Notes: generated by a model not told the origin, from the letters alone. Positions 1-7,670 are shown, counted from the first letter of the stretch. The stretch: DNA of 20,122 nt from Paracoccaceae bacterium (GCA_016764835.1 JAESRD010000387.1:1-20122); one strand, 5' to 3'. Numbers and translations: made by a program.

Positions 1-720
1 ATTGGCGAAGCCACGGCCCGCTATTTGGCCGCCAAAGGCGCGCGCGTCGTGCTTGCGGCGCGCAGCGGCAAGGCGATTGCCGATATCGCCGATGAAATCC
101 GCGCTTCTGGTGGCTGGGCCCATGCCGTGATCTGCGATGTGGCCAGCCTAGATGATGTGCGAAAGCTGGTCGCCGTTACGCTGGAGCAGACGGGCCGCAT
201 TGATATTTTGGTCAATAATGCCGGGCTGATCGAGCCGATTGCCCTTTTGGCAGATAGTGATCCTGACGCGTGGAACCAGGTTATCGACGTGAATATTAAG
301 GGCGTATATCATTGCATGCGGCTGTGCATTCCGCAGATGTTGGAGCAATGTGGCGGCACCATTATCAATATTTCATCGGGGGCCGCGCATAGCCCGCTTG
401 AAGGGTGGAGCCATTATTGTGCAACAAAAGCGGCGGTATTTGCACTGACCGGCGTGGCCGATAAAGAGTATCGCGACCAAGGTATTCGGGTGCTTGGCCT
501 CAGCCCCGGCACAGTGGCCACGCAAATGCAGCATGATATTCGCGCTTCCGGTATTAACCCGGTTAGCAAGTTAGATTTCGGCGTGCATATCCCGCCGGAA
601 TGGGTCGCGCAGGCCATAGAATGGCTAAGCGATCCGCAGGCTGACGCCTATTTGGGCACAGATTTTTCGCTCAGGGCAGATGAGAGCCGGGCCGTGCTTG
701 GCCTGCCGAAACAAGGGTAA
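1..720 (+). CDS. SDR family NAD(P)-dependent oxidoreductase (5' truncated by window edge)
   Basis: A classical short-chain dehydrogenase/reductase that would oxidise or reduce a hydroxyl/carbonyl group with NAD(P). The reading frame is open from base 1, so the true start and the first strand of the Rossmann fold lie outside the window. The first two residues, Ile-Gly, fit the end of the TGxxxGIG cofactor motif. The NNAG motif lies near base 217, the active-site Asn in the DVN segment near 292, and the catalytic Ser-Tyr-Lys in NISSG (about 370-384) and YCATK (415-429). It ends with TAA at 718-720, three bases before the VOC gene, so the two are probably cotranscribed. It is clearly related to the SDR at 7654-8424: both have GW-x2-YC-x2-KAA and an IRASG-x-NP-x-S block after the active site. 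The substrate cannot be read from the sequence. Confidence 0.93.
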   Translation: MGEATARYLAAKGARVVLAARSGKAIADIADEIRASGGWAHAVICDVASLDDVRKLVAVTLEQTGRIDILVNNAGLIEPIALLADSDPDAWNQVIDVNIKGVYHCMRLCIPQMLEQCGGTIINISSGAAHSPLEGWSHYCATKAAVFALTGVADKEYRDQGIRVLGLSPGTVATQMQHDIRASGINPVSKLDFGVHIPPEWVAQAIEWLSDPQADAYLGTDFSLRADESRAVLGLPKQG

Positions 721-723
721 CCC

Positions 724-1137
724 ATGCTGACACCATTTCACCTCGCCTTTAATGTGCGCGACCTCGACGCGGCGCGGGACTTTTACGTTAACGTATTGGG
801 TTGCAAAGAGGGCCGCTCGACGGAGACTTGGCTGGATTTTAGCTTCTTTGGCCATCAGCTCTCGCTGCATCTGGGCGAGCCATTTCAAACCGCGAATACT
901 GGGCATGTTGGGGATCATCTGGTGCCAATGCCGCATCTTGGCGTTGTGCTGGAGATGGGAGATTGGCAGATCTTGGCGGATAGGCTGGTGGAAAATCAGC
1001 TCGAATTTGTCATAGCCCCGTCGCTTCGGTTTGCCGGCAAACCGGGCGCGCAAGCGACTATGTTCTTTCGTGATCCAAGCGGCAACCCGATAGAGATAAA
1101 GGGATTTTCAGACCTCACAGCCGTTTTTGCCAAATAG
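724..1137 (+). CDS. VOC family protein (glyoxalase/bleomycin-resistance fold)
   Basis: A 137-residue vicinal-oxygen-chelate protein made of two beta-alpha-beta-beta-beta modules. The family includes glyoxalases, epimerases, ring-cleavage dioxygenases and antibiotic-binding proteins, all usually built around a divalent metal. Visible signatures are the N-terminal HLAFNVRDLDAARDFY segment (residues 6-21) and the C-terminal FRDPSGNPIEIKGF segment (115-128). His6, His71 and Glu124 stand where metal ligands usually lie. The ATG follows the SDR stop by three bases, with a purine-rich AAGGG just upstream. It sits between an SDR and a nitrilase-like hydrolase, which points to small-molecule metabolism. 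The exact reaction is unknown. A single VOC domain of this size is normal for the family and probably dimerises. Confidence 0.9.
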   Translation: MLTPFHLAFNVRDLDAARDFYVNVLGCKEGRSTETWLDFSFFGHQLSLHLGEPFQTANTGHVGDHLVPMPHLGVVLEMGDWQILADRLVENQLEFVIAPSLRFAGKPGAQATMFFRDPSGNPIEIKGFSDLTAVFAK

Positions 1138-1153
1138 AATTGAGTGCCCGAAT

Positions 1154-2146
1154 ATGAAAGTCATCCGCCCCGCCGCTCTAACAAATGCAGCACCACAAGA
1201 TCGGCTGACAGTCGGCGTTGCCCAGATCGCCCCGGTATGGTTTCGCCGCACCGAGACTCTCAACAAAATCATTGCCGCGCTGCATATCGCCGCCGATGAA
1301 GGCTGCGAGTTGGTGACTTTCGGCGAGGCTTTGGTGCCGGGCTATCCGTTTTGGATAGAGCGTACTGGTGGGGCAAAGTTTAACGATGCCAAGCAAAAGG
1401 CGATGTATGCGCGCTACCTTGAAGAGGGCGTTATCATTGAGCGCGGTGATCTTGCGCCGCTTTGTGCGGCGGCCAATAAGCGCCAGATTGCGGTCTATCT
1501 TGGTATAATGGAGCGCGCGCCGGACCGCGGCGCGCATAGCCTGTATTGTACCCTCGTCTACATTGATAAATCGGGCAATATCAACTCGGTACATCGCAAA
1601 CTTCATCCAACACATGAAGAGCGGCTGGCTTGGGCGCAGGGCGACGGGCACGGGCTGGTCGTGCACCAAATGGGCGCTTTTACTGTCGGCGGCTTGAACT
1701 GCTATGAAAACTGGATGCCGCTGGCGCGGGCCGCACTTTATGCGCAGGGCGAGAGTTTGCATGTCAGCGTTTGGCCGGGTGGCTTGCATAATACCAAAGA
1801 TCTGCCGGTGTTCATTGCCAAGGAAAGCCGCTCTTATGTCATTGCCGCTTGCGGGCTGATGCGGGTGAGCGACCTGCCTAAGGACACGCCAAACCGGGTT
1901 GAAATTATTGCCGCCGGATCTGAAATTATCTCTAACGGCGGCAGCACAATCGTCGCCCCTGACGGTACATTCATGGTCGAACCAGTGACCGATATTGAGG
2001 CGCTGATCGTCGCCGAGATCGACCATTCGGTTGTGCGCGGCGAGCGTCAGAACCTCGATCTGTTTGGTCATTATGCCCGGCCCGATGTGCTGGAACTGCA
2101 TGTGAACCGGGCAAGGCAAAGTGGCGTGAAGTTTACTGACGGCTAG
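1154..2146 (+). CDS. Nitrilase / carbon-nitrogen hydrolase family protein
   Basis: A nitrilase-superfamily enzyme that hydrolyses a nitrile (or amide) C-N bond through a Cys-Glu-Lys triad. With the ATG at 1154 the protein has 330 residues. Glu58 lies in FGEALVPGYPFW, Lys149 in HRKLHPTHEERLAW and the nucleophile Cys183 in GLNCYENWMPLARAALYAQG. The last stretch closely follows the true nitrilase branch (EC 3.5.5.1 type) rather than amidases or beta-ureidopropionases. An in-frame TTG at 1127 would overlap the VOC gene by 11 bases. I prefer ATG 1154 because the added residues do not look like the family N-terminus. The gene closes the left plus-strand operon. Its stop TAG lies at 2144-2146 and overlaps the stop of the convergent enoyl-CoA hydratase gene. 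The natural substrate is unknown. Confidence 0.92.
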   Translation: MKVIRPAALTNAAPQDRLTVGVAQIAPVWFRRTETLNKIIAALHIAADEGCELVTFGEALVPGYPFWIERTGGAKFNDAKQKAMYARYLEEGVIIERGDLAPLCAAANKRQIAVYLGIMERAPDRGAHSLYCTLVYIDKSGNINSVHRKLHPTHEERLAWAQGDGHGLVVHQMGAFTVGGLNCYENWMPLARAALYAQGESLHVSVWPGGLHNTKDLPVFIAKESRSYVIAACGLMRVSDLPKDTPNRVEIIAAGSEIISNGGSTIVAPDGTFMVEPVTDIEALIVAEIDHSVVRGERQNLDLFGHYARPDVLELHVNRARQSGVKFTDG

Positions 2147-2913
2147 CTTGGGTTAAATTCCGGCGGGCGTTTTTCTAAAAACGCCGCCATGCCCTCGCGT
2201 TGCGCCGGCAGCCCATAAAGTGCGTGGTACATTTGCCGCTCATATTGCATGCCGCTGACCAGATTGCTCTGGTCAGCCATGTTCACACAGGCGCGGGCCA
2301 TCTGGGTAATGTCGCGTGGATAGCTGGCAATGGTTTGAGCGACATCTTGGGCTGTGGCCAATAGATCGCCGGCGCCGACGACGCGGCTGACAAGACCGAT
2401 GCGCAGGGCTTCTGCGGCGTCGATCATCCGGCCCGTTAGGATCATATCCATGGCACAAGCGCGGCCGACAAGACGGGTCAGCCGCTGGGTGCCGCCCATG
2501 CCGGGAATACAGCCGATTTTCACCTCGGGTTGACCAAATTTTGCCGTGTCGCTGGCCAAAATCACGTCACACATCATCGCCAGCTCACAACCGCCGCCGA
2601 GCGCATATCCATTAACGGCGGCGATTTTTGGCAGGCGCAAAGCGGCAAACCTGTCCCATTCGGTAAAGTAATCAGCGGCGTTCATGCTGGCATAATCATG
2701 CCCCGCCAGCTCGGTAATATCGGCGCCGGCAGCGAAGGCGCGGGCATTGCCTGTGAGGATAAGACAGCCGATATCTGGATCGGCGGCGTAACCGCTGGCG
2801 GCCGTGAGCACCTCTTGCATCACTTGGGTATTGAGCGCGTTGAGGCTCTTGGGCCGGTTGAGCGTGATCGTGGCGACCCGGCCTATGGTTTCGGTTTTTA
2901 TGGTGTCAAACAT
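2143..2913 (-). CDS. Enoyl-CoA hydratase/isomerase family protein (crotonase)
   Basis: A 256-residue crotonase-fold protein, normal length for a monofunctional enoyl-CoA hydratase, which adds water across a 2-enoyl-CoA double bond. The oxyanion-hole strand ARAFAAGADI (residues 57-66) and the GYALGGGCELAM segment (102-113) are intact. Both glutamates used by true hydratases are present: Glu110 in GGGCE and Glu130 in FGQPE. It continues with GMGGTQRLTRLVG and ends FLEKRPPEF near the C-terminus, as in the PaaF/EchA-type hydratases. An upstream in-frame ATG at 2967 would add 18 non-conserved residues inside the preceding gene. ATG 2913 starts one base after that gene's TGA, implying translational coupling. 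As last gene of the adenylation-enzyme/membrane-reductase operon, it suggests an acyl-CoA or acyl-thioester intermediate. It may equally be an ordinary fatty-acid enzyme recruited there. Confidence 0.93.
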   Translation of the reverse strand: MFDTIKTETIGRVATITLNRPKSLNALNTQVMQEVLTAASGYAADPDIGCLILTGNARAFAAGADITELAGHDYASMNAADYFTEWDRFAALRLPKIAAVNGYALGGGCELAMMCDVILASDTAKFGQPEVKIGCIPGMGGTQRLTRLVGRACAMDMILTGRMIDAAEALRIGLVSRVVGAGDLLATAQDVAQTIASYPRDITQMARACVNMADQSNLVSGMQYERQMYHALYGLPAQREGMAAFLEKRPPEFNPS

Positions 2914-2914
2914 C

Positions 2915-4228
2915 TCAACTATCCCAGATTGCGCCATAGGCGGGGATGCCGAGGCTTTCCATGTCATGCACGACCCTGCGGGTCAGCTTTTTGTTAGAGA
3001 TCACGATCACCGCCTCGGCGCCGCTGTCGCGGACCATTTGCAGGGCCAGGGCTGAAAGGTTCGGTTTGCCTTGGGTATCTGTGTCCCATATCAAGGGGTT
3101 ATCCGAATGTGCTTCAATCTCATCTATCAGCGCATCGCCGTAGGTTTTGCGCGGGCTGCGGGTTGACCAGATTAGCCGGTTGGGCACGTCGCCAGCCAAA
3201 AGATGCGGCAAGATCGGACCAATGCCAGAGCCGGTGCCGACATAAACCACCTTTTTGAACAGCACTTCAATACGGGCAACGCCGGAGGTGGTGATGCCCT
3301 TTACCCAGACTTTTTTGGGCGGATTGTCGATGAACTTGCCGGTCCAATCGCCGCTGCGCGAAATGGCCAACCTGTAGCCGGGCGCATCGGGGGATGGGAT
3401 ATTGGCGAAGGAATGATATTCGCCAAATGGGGTGTGGCTTATGGCGTTTGAACTGCCGGGAAACGGGGTGTCGCCGTAGTTAAACCGGGCGATGACCGCG
3501 TGGTTTGATGGCTTTTCAATAGTCACATCAACGCGCTTTAGGCTGAGCCATGGCGAGATGATTGACGCGGTGATCAGCAACAAGAGCCAGAAGGCCGGGC
3601 GGGCGGTAAGGCTGGTGCCCATGTCATGGCTGACCGAGACAGTCTGCGCCCAGAAAAGCGCCAAGATTGTCCAACCGGCAAAGCGGTGGATTTTTTCAAA
3701 TGTATTGTGAAACTTGGCGCGGATGGGGCCGAGGGCTGAAATGACCATGAGGGTCAGCAGCGCCAACATGGTGGCGGTGACGCCGATGGTTAGGTCTGAT
3801 GGCAGAGCCGCACCGCTGAGCCGGTTTGCCGCCATGGCAAAGAGTGAAAAGCCGAACCAGAGCGTGCCGGCGGTATTGCACCCCGAATGCAAGCCGCCAA
3901 AGTGGAACACTTTGCCCGCGCCCCAACGGACCCAAAGCGGCCAGCTCACCGGGATGCGCGTGGCCAGCCAGTAGAGCGCGTTAACCACCCGTTGTTGGCG
4001 GATCAAAATACCGATGGTGAGGTTGAACAGGGCCAAATCTGCGATCGGGCCGAGGGCGAAAATACCGTCGGCGAGCCAACGTTCGTTTTGCAGGCCGGAT
4101 GCGAAGATGTAGAGGTTTACCACGGCCACCAACAGGGCAAGACGGCGGTATTCCATCAGCGCCGGGTGGCGAGTAAAACGGCGTATATTCAGTGCTTTAG
4201 GGTAAGTATTTGTAGCTTCAGTGCTCAT
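2915..4228 (-). CDS. Polytopic membrane FAD/NAD(P)H oxidoreductase, TmpA-like/ferric-reductase-like
   Basis: A 437-residue protein with about six hydrophobic segments (roughly residues 28-45, 57-77, 109-135, 147-168, 183-200 and 211-230) followed by a cytoplasmic ferredoxin-NADP-reductase-like module. The nucleotide-binding loop GTGSGIGP is at 331-338, and the protein ends in an aromatic IWDS tail. A candidate flavin loop, EYHSF (270-274), replaces the usual RxYS. Candidate haem ligands are His109, His114, His174, His181 and His201, but they do not show the two His pairs about 13 residues apart of classical ferric reductases/NOX, so haem binding is uncertain. From memory, the layout recalls the Aspergillus TmpA membrane flavoproteins, whose relative TmpB is linked to an adenylate-forming enzyme. 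Start ATG 4228 overlaps the upstream stop (ATGA). A start at 4369 would lie deep in that gene. Electron acceptor and substrate are unknown. Confidence 0.8.
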   Translation of the reverse strand: MSTEATNTYPKALNIRRFTRHPALMEYRRLALLVAVVNLYIFASGLQNERWLADGIFALGPIADLALFNLTIGILIRQQRVVNALYWLATRIPVSWPLWVRWGAGKVFHFGGLHSGCNTAGTLWFGFSLFAMAANRLSGAALPSDLTIGVTATMLALLTLMVISALGPIRAKFHNTFEKIHRFAGWTILALFWAQTVSVSHDMGTSLTARPAFWLLLLITASIISPWLSLKRVDVTIEKPSNHAVIARFNYGDTPFPGSSNAISHTPFGEYHSFANIPSPDAPGYRLAISRSGDWTGKFIDNPPKKVWVKGITTSGVARIEVLFKKVVYVGTGSGIGPILPHLLAGDVPNRLIWSTRSPRKTYGDALIDEIEAHSDNPLIWDTDTQGKPNLSALALQMVRDSGAEAVIVISNKKLTRRVVHDMESLGIPAYGAIWDS

Positions 4229-5829
4229 TGAGCTGCCTCCGAACATTGCTGGGCAAGATGGTCTGCGGCCAGCTTGAGCAACAGTGGTTTGTCGAGCTTG
4301 CCGCGTGCGGTCCGGGGCAACTCGTCCAGCGCTAAAATCACCGTCGGGCTGCAATAATAGGGCAGACATTTGGCCACCTTTTCTGCGGCTAATTCGGGCC
4401 GGGCAGAGGCTGGCGAGATGAAGCTGACAAGTGTGGTGTCGTCGTATTTTAGCGTCACCGCTTGGGCGCAGCCTGCGGCCCGCTCAAGCACATTTGACAC
4501 GCCACCAAGCTCAACCCGAAAGCCGCGAATTTTGACGAGGTCATCGACCCGGCCGAGATGCTCAAGGGTGCCGTCATCGGTCCAGCGGCCAATGTCGCGG
4601 GTGCGAAACATCATCTGGCCGGGGCGAAACGGGTCGGGGCGGTAGCGCGCGCTGGTCAGGGCCGGGTTGGCCAAATATCCGGCGGTGACACAGGCGCCTC
4701 CGGCCCACATCTCGCCTTTGCTGCCAATCGGTAATGGCATCAGCAGGTCATCGAGAATGTAGACACTGTTATTTGGCGTGGGGCTGCCGATTGAGAGGAT
4801 CGGATTGGCGGCGCTGTGGCGGGCGGCGGTGTTGATGATGGTCGTCTCGGTCGGGCCGCATGAATTATAGAAGGTGCAAAAGCCCGCCCATTTGTCGGCC
4901 AACGGGCGCGGGCATGGCTCACCGGCAACGGCGGCGGTTTTGATCTGTTGGCAGCGGTCCGCGTTTAGCGCATTGAGGATGGACGGCGTGGCGATGACGA
5001 TATCGACCGTTTCAACGGTTTCTTGGATGGATTTGCCGCGGATCACCAGCGTCGCGCCATTTGCCAGCGCGCCAAGGGTCTCCCATGCGGCCATGTCAAA
5101 GGCGATGGACAGGATTTGGGCGACACGCTGGCCTGGCCGCATGCCCAGATCACCGGGAGCTGTGAGCAGCACATTGGCCAAGTTGGCTTGGGTGACCTGA
5201 ACGCCGTTTGGCACGCCGGTTGTGCCAGATGTGAAAAGCACTATGGCGCGGTCTGTTGGCTGGGATCGTGCGGCGGTGAAGGCGGTGTCGGAGGGGTTAA
5301 GTGTGTCGATAGAGATCAGGGTTTGGCCCGGCTCCACCGGCACCAAATGTGCCAGATCAGCGCGGGTCAAGATAACTTTGGCCCCCGTTACACTGGCGAT
5401 ATGGCGCAGGGTTTTGGCTGGGGCGACGCCGACATGTTGCGGCACATAGGCGGCACCAAGTTTCATAATAGCGACAATGCCAACCACCATTTCCAAAGAA
5501 CGGCGCAGGTAAAGACAGACGGCATCGCCCTGTCTGACGCCCTGTTTGCGCAGAGCCGCCGCCAGCTGGTTTGAGGCGCGGTCAAGCGCGCCATAGCTGA
5601 GCTGTTGGCCGCCAAATTCGGCGGCAATCGCCGCGGGTTGGTCCCGCATATGGAAGAGGATTGCGTCGGCAATGGTGGCAAAACGCGGTGCAATAGTCTG
5701 GCCCCAGCCAAAACTCAGAAATTTTCCACGGTCCTGCGCGGTCAGCCGGTTCAGGAGGTCAGAAATACCAGCCAATTGCTCTGCCGGGGTTTGCGGTCTT
5801 TGCTGGTTGGTAATAGCGGCGTATTTCAT
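4225..5829 (-). CDS. Stand-alone NRPS-like adenylation (AMP-binding) enzyme
   Basis: A 534-residue adenylate-forming enzyme that would activate a carboxylic acid with ATP to an acyl-AMP. Core motifs appear in order: A3 LFTSGTTGVPNGV (198-210), A4 FDMAAWE (244-250), A5 YNSCGPTETT (321-330), A7/A8 RTRDIGRW and GRVDDLVKIRGFRVELGG (409-443), and A10 PRTARGKLDK with catalytic Lys511. The protein ends about 23 residues after Lys511, so it has no carrier or reductase domain. Asp245 follows the A4 Phe, where amino-acid-activating domains carry the Asp that binds the alpha-amino group. This suggests, but does not prove, an amino-acid substrate. The usual Lys in the A3 loop (PKG) is Asn here. ATG 5829 has AGGAG at 5836-5840, six bases upstream. 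It heads the operon with the membrane reductase and crotonase. An acyl-CoA-ligase role is the main alternative. Confidence 0.92.
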   Translation of the reverse strand: MKYAAITNQQRPQTPAEQLAGISDLLNRLTAQDRGKFLSFGWGQTIAPRFATIADAILFHMRDQPAAIAAEFGGQQLSYGALDRASNQLAAALRKQGVRQGDAVCLYLRRSLEMVVGIVAIMKLGAAYVPQHVGVAPAKTLRHIASVTGAKVILTRADLAHLVPVEPGQTLISIDTLNPSDTAFTAARSQPTDRAIVLFTSGTTGVPNGVQVTQANLANVLLTAPGDLGMRPGQRVAQILSIAFDMAAWETLGALANGATLVIRGKSIQETVETVDIVIATPSILNALNADRCQQIKTAAVAGEPCPRPLADKWAGFCTFYNSCGPTETTIINTAARHSAANPILSIGSPTPNNSVYILDDLLMPLPIGSKGEMWAGGACVTAGYLANPALTSARYRPDPFRPGQMMFRTRDIGRWTDDGTLEHLGRVDDLVKIRGFRVELGGVSNVLERAAGCAQAVTLKYDDTTLVSFISPASARPELAAEKVAKCLPYYCSPTVILALDELPRTARGKLDKPLLLKLAADHLAQQCSEAAQ

Positions 5830-5839
5830 AGCATTCTCC

Positions 5840-5885
5840 TAATGGAAACCCGAGCAAAGCTTGCGAGTGGGTATTTTTCCCATTA
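5840..5885. promoter_or_regulatory. Nested imperfect dyad in the divergent spacer, overlapping the adenylation gene RBS
   Basis: Three nested inverted arms share nearly the same centre: TAATGG/CCATTA at 5840-5845 and 5880-5885, CCC/GGG at 5849-5851 and 5869-5871, and GCAA/TTGC at 5854-5857 and 5861-5864. TGGG (5868-5871) can also pair with CCCA (5879-5882) as an alternative small hairpin. The left arm touches the AGGAG ribosome-binding site of the minus-strand adenylation gene. It could be an operator or a 5'-UTR structure masking that site. This is seen by eye only, and the pairing is interrupted. Confidence 0.35.
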
Positions 5886-5979
5886 GAAATAGAGAACGCC
5901 TGAAATGCTACTCACAAATTCGTTTTAAAGATTACAAACCGGTTCATGGTAGTAAGATGCTAGGCTAATGAGGCATGCA

Positions 5980-6792
5980 ATGACGCCAGAAATATCAGAC
6001 CCGTTTGAGGCCGCACTTGCGGCGCTGCTTGAGCCTTTGGCGCAGGCAATGGTCGCGCATGGGGTCACGATAGCAGCCGCCAATGAGGCGATGAAGAAGG
6101 CCCTGCTTAAAGCCGCGCTTGAAATTTCTGACGAGGCGATGAGCGACAGCCGGGCCAGCCTGTTGACCGGGATACACCGCAAAGATATCAAGCGCTTGCG
6201 CCACCTGAGTGACGAAAACCCGCTGCGCCAAAGCAGCAATGCGGCGGCGCTAGTGATCAGCCTTTGGGCGACCGATCCTAACTTTCAGGACAAGTCAGGT
6301 GCGGCACGCGATCTGGCGCGCAAAGGCAGCGCAAACCTGCCGGGTTTTGATGATGCCGTGCGCCTGACCCGCATTGATATGGCCGCAGGTACGGTTCTGC
6401 AGCTGATGCTCGATCAGGGCGTTGTTGCAGCCCAAGCAGGTGGCACATACCGGCTGCTGACCCACGCATTCTTGCCCAAGGCGGGCAGCAAAGAGCAAGT
6501 GGCGGCCTATCAGGCGACACTATCGGCGCATATGCAGGCGGCGACGCATAATCTTTTGGCCAAAGAAAATGCGGCCCGCCACTTTGACAGGGCGGTGCGC
6601 TATTCGCATTTATCTGACGCGGCAATTGCCACTTTGCAGAGCAAGGCCAACGATGGAGCGCAGGAATTACTGCAAAACATCAATATATTGGCGCAAGATC
6701 TGCAGCAAAAAGAACAGGGCGGCGCGCATGAGGGCCGGTTTGTTCTCGGCGCCTATATTTTGCCACAACCCAAGGGGGAGCAAAGCGAATGA
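5980..6792 (+). CDS. DUF6502 family protein, probable HTH-containing
   Basis: A 270-residue soluble protein matching, by remembered motif, the DUF6502 family, which has no established function. The family's conserved block is recognisable as SRASLLTGIHRKDIKRLR (residues 57-74). It resembles a helix-turn-helix with a basic recognition helix, so DNA binding is plausible but unproven. The N-terminus (about 8-50) is Ala-rich and helical, and the C-terminal 60 residues are helical and Gln-rich. I chose ATG 5980 because GAGG at 5970-5973 lies six bases upstream. An in-frame ATG at 5968 would add four residues but has a poor ribosome-binding site. The gene diverges from the adenylation operon and overlaps the following DUF5666 gene by ATGA, so the two are translated together. 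Confidence 0.8.
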   Translation: MTPEISDPFEAALAALLEPLAQAMVAHGVTIAAANEAMKKALLKAALEISDEAMSDSRASLLTGIHRKDIKRLRHLSDENPLRQSSNAAALVISLWATDPNFQDKSGAARDLARKGSANLPGFDDAVRLTRIDMAAGTVLQLMLDQGVVAAQAGGTYRLLTHAFLPKAGSKEQVAAYQATLSAHMQAATHNLLAKENAARHFDRAVRYSHLSDAAIATLQSKANDGAQELLQNINILAQDLQQKEQGGAHEGRFVLGAYILPQPKGEQSE

Positions 6793-7670
6793 GGCAAATA
6801 TTATTTGCTTTGGCCCTCATTTTGTCGCCGCTCAGCCTCTTTGCCCAAGACGGTGAGCGCGAGGGCGGGATTATTGGCACCGGCATTTACAATACCGGGA
6901 TATTTGGCACGATCACCGCGCTTGGCAGCATATATGTTAACGGCCAGCATGTTTTGCTCGATCCGGTTATGCCGGTTGCGAGCGCTGCGTCCGACATGAC
7001 TGCAAGTGATCTGCGCCCCGGCCATATCGTCGCCATTGTCGTGGTACAGGCGGGCGATGTTTGGCAAGCGCTGCATATCCGTCAGATTATGCCGCTTCTT
7101 GGCCCGGTTGAGGCACTGAGTGAGACGCATATTACTGTGCTGGGCACACAAGTAGAATTAAGCGGGCCGTTGAGTGCAGAACTTGGCGACTGGGTTGCTG
7201 TGAGCGGGCTTTGGCGGGCGCAAACCGTGGTGGCCTCACTGGTTGAGACCGTGGCTGAGCCGCCGTTCGCGCGCATTAGCGGCAGTTATTTTGGCACCAA
7301 TGAAGACGGCAATGATCTGATCGGCGACACTGTGATCATCGGCCTGCAAACTGAGCATCTGCGAGAGGGCGATTTTGTGCGCGCTATTGGCCACCCCGTG
7401 CCGGGCGGGCTTGAGGTGACAGCGTTGGAAACTGATATGTTCGGCGGCGCTGTCGGTATTGTTCAGGCCAAAGGCTACCTGTCTGCGCCGCGCCCGAGCG
7501 GGCTATATACTGTGCTGGGCACCGGGCTGGTCGCCTATACCGACATGCCAGCGATGATAAACACTCAAATCAGCAGTATTCGCTGCGGTGAAAACGGTGG
7601 TTTGGGTGGGCTTGATCCAGAAGATAGCGAGAGGCAGGAATTGCTGACCAGCCTTAACTGTTGGAACTAG
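6789..7670 (+). CDS. Secreted DUF5666 domain-containing protein
   Basis: A 293-residue exported protein. The N-terminus is a Sec-type signal peptide: a short basic MRQ, a hydrophobic core ILFALALILSPLSL, and likely cleavage after Phe18-Ala19, before Gln-Asp. The mature part begins with GGIIGTGIYNTGIFGTITALG and goes on through repeated short beta-rich segments (VNGQHVLL, LGDWVAVSGLW, LREGDFVRAIG), as in DUF5666 proteins, which look like strings of small OB-like barrels. Two cysteines near the C-terminus (RCGENGG and LNCWN) could form a disulphide in the periplasm. The function is unknown. It starts inside the last codons of the DUF6502 gene (ATGA at 6789-6792), and its 3' end overlaps the convergent SDR by 17 bases (7654-7670). 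Confidence 0.82.
   Translation: MRQILFALALILSPLSLFAQDGEREGGIIGTGIYNTGIFGTITALGSIYVNGQHVLLDPVMPVASAASDMTASDLRPGHIVAIVVVQAGDVWQALHIRQIMPLLGPVEALSETHITVLGTQVELSGPLSAELGDWVAVSGLWRAQTVVASLVETVAEPPFARISGSYFGTNEDGNDLIGDTVIIGLQTEHLREGDFVRAIGHPVPGGLEVTALETDMFGGAVGIVQAKGYLSAPRPSGLYTVLGTGLVAYTDMPAMINTQISSIRCGENGGLGGLDPEDSERQELLTSLNCWN

Noticed and set aside
1178..2119. A 313-codon open frame antisense to the nitrilase gene
   Set aside because: It is the shadow of a well-supported gene with an intact catalytic triad; its translation shows no recognisable domain.
5937..5944. AACCGGTT palindrome upstream of the DUF6502 gene
   Set aside because: Eight bases only and no second half-site pattern; too weak to call an operator.
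5886..5979. Sigma-70-like promoters in the divergent spacer (for example TAAGAT at 5953-5958)
   Set aside because: No -35 element at suitable spacing on either strand; I could not support a promoter call.
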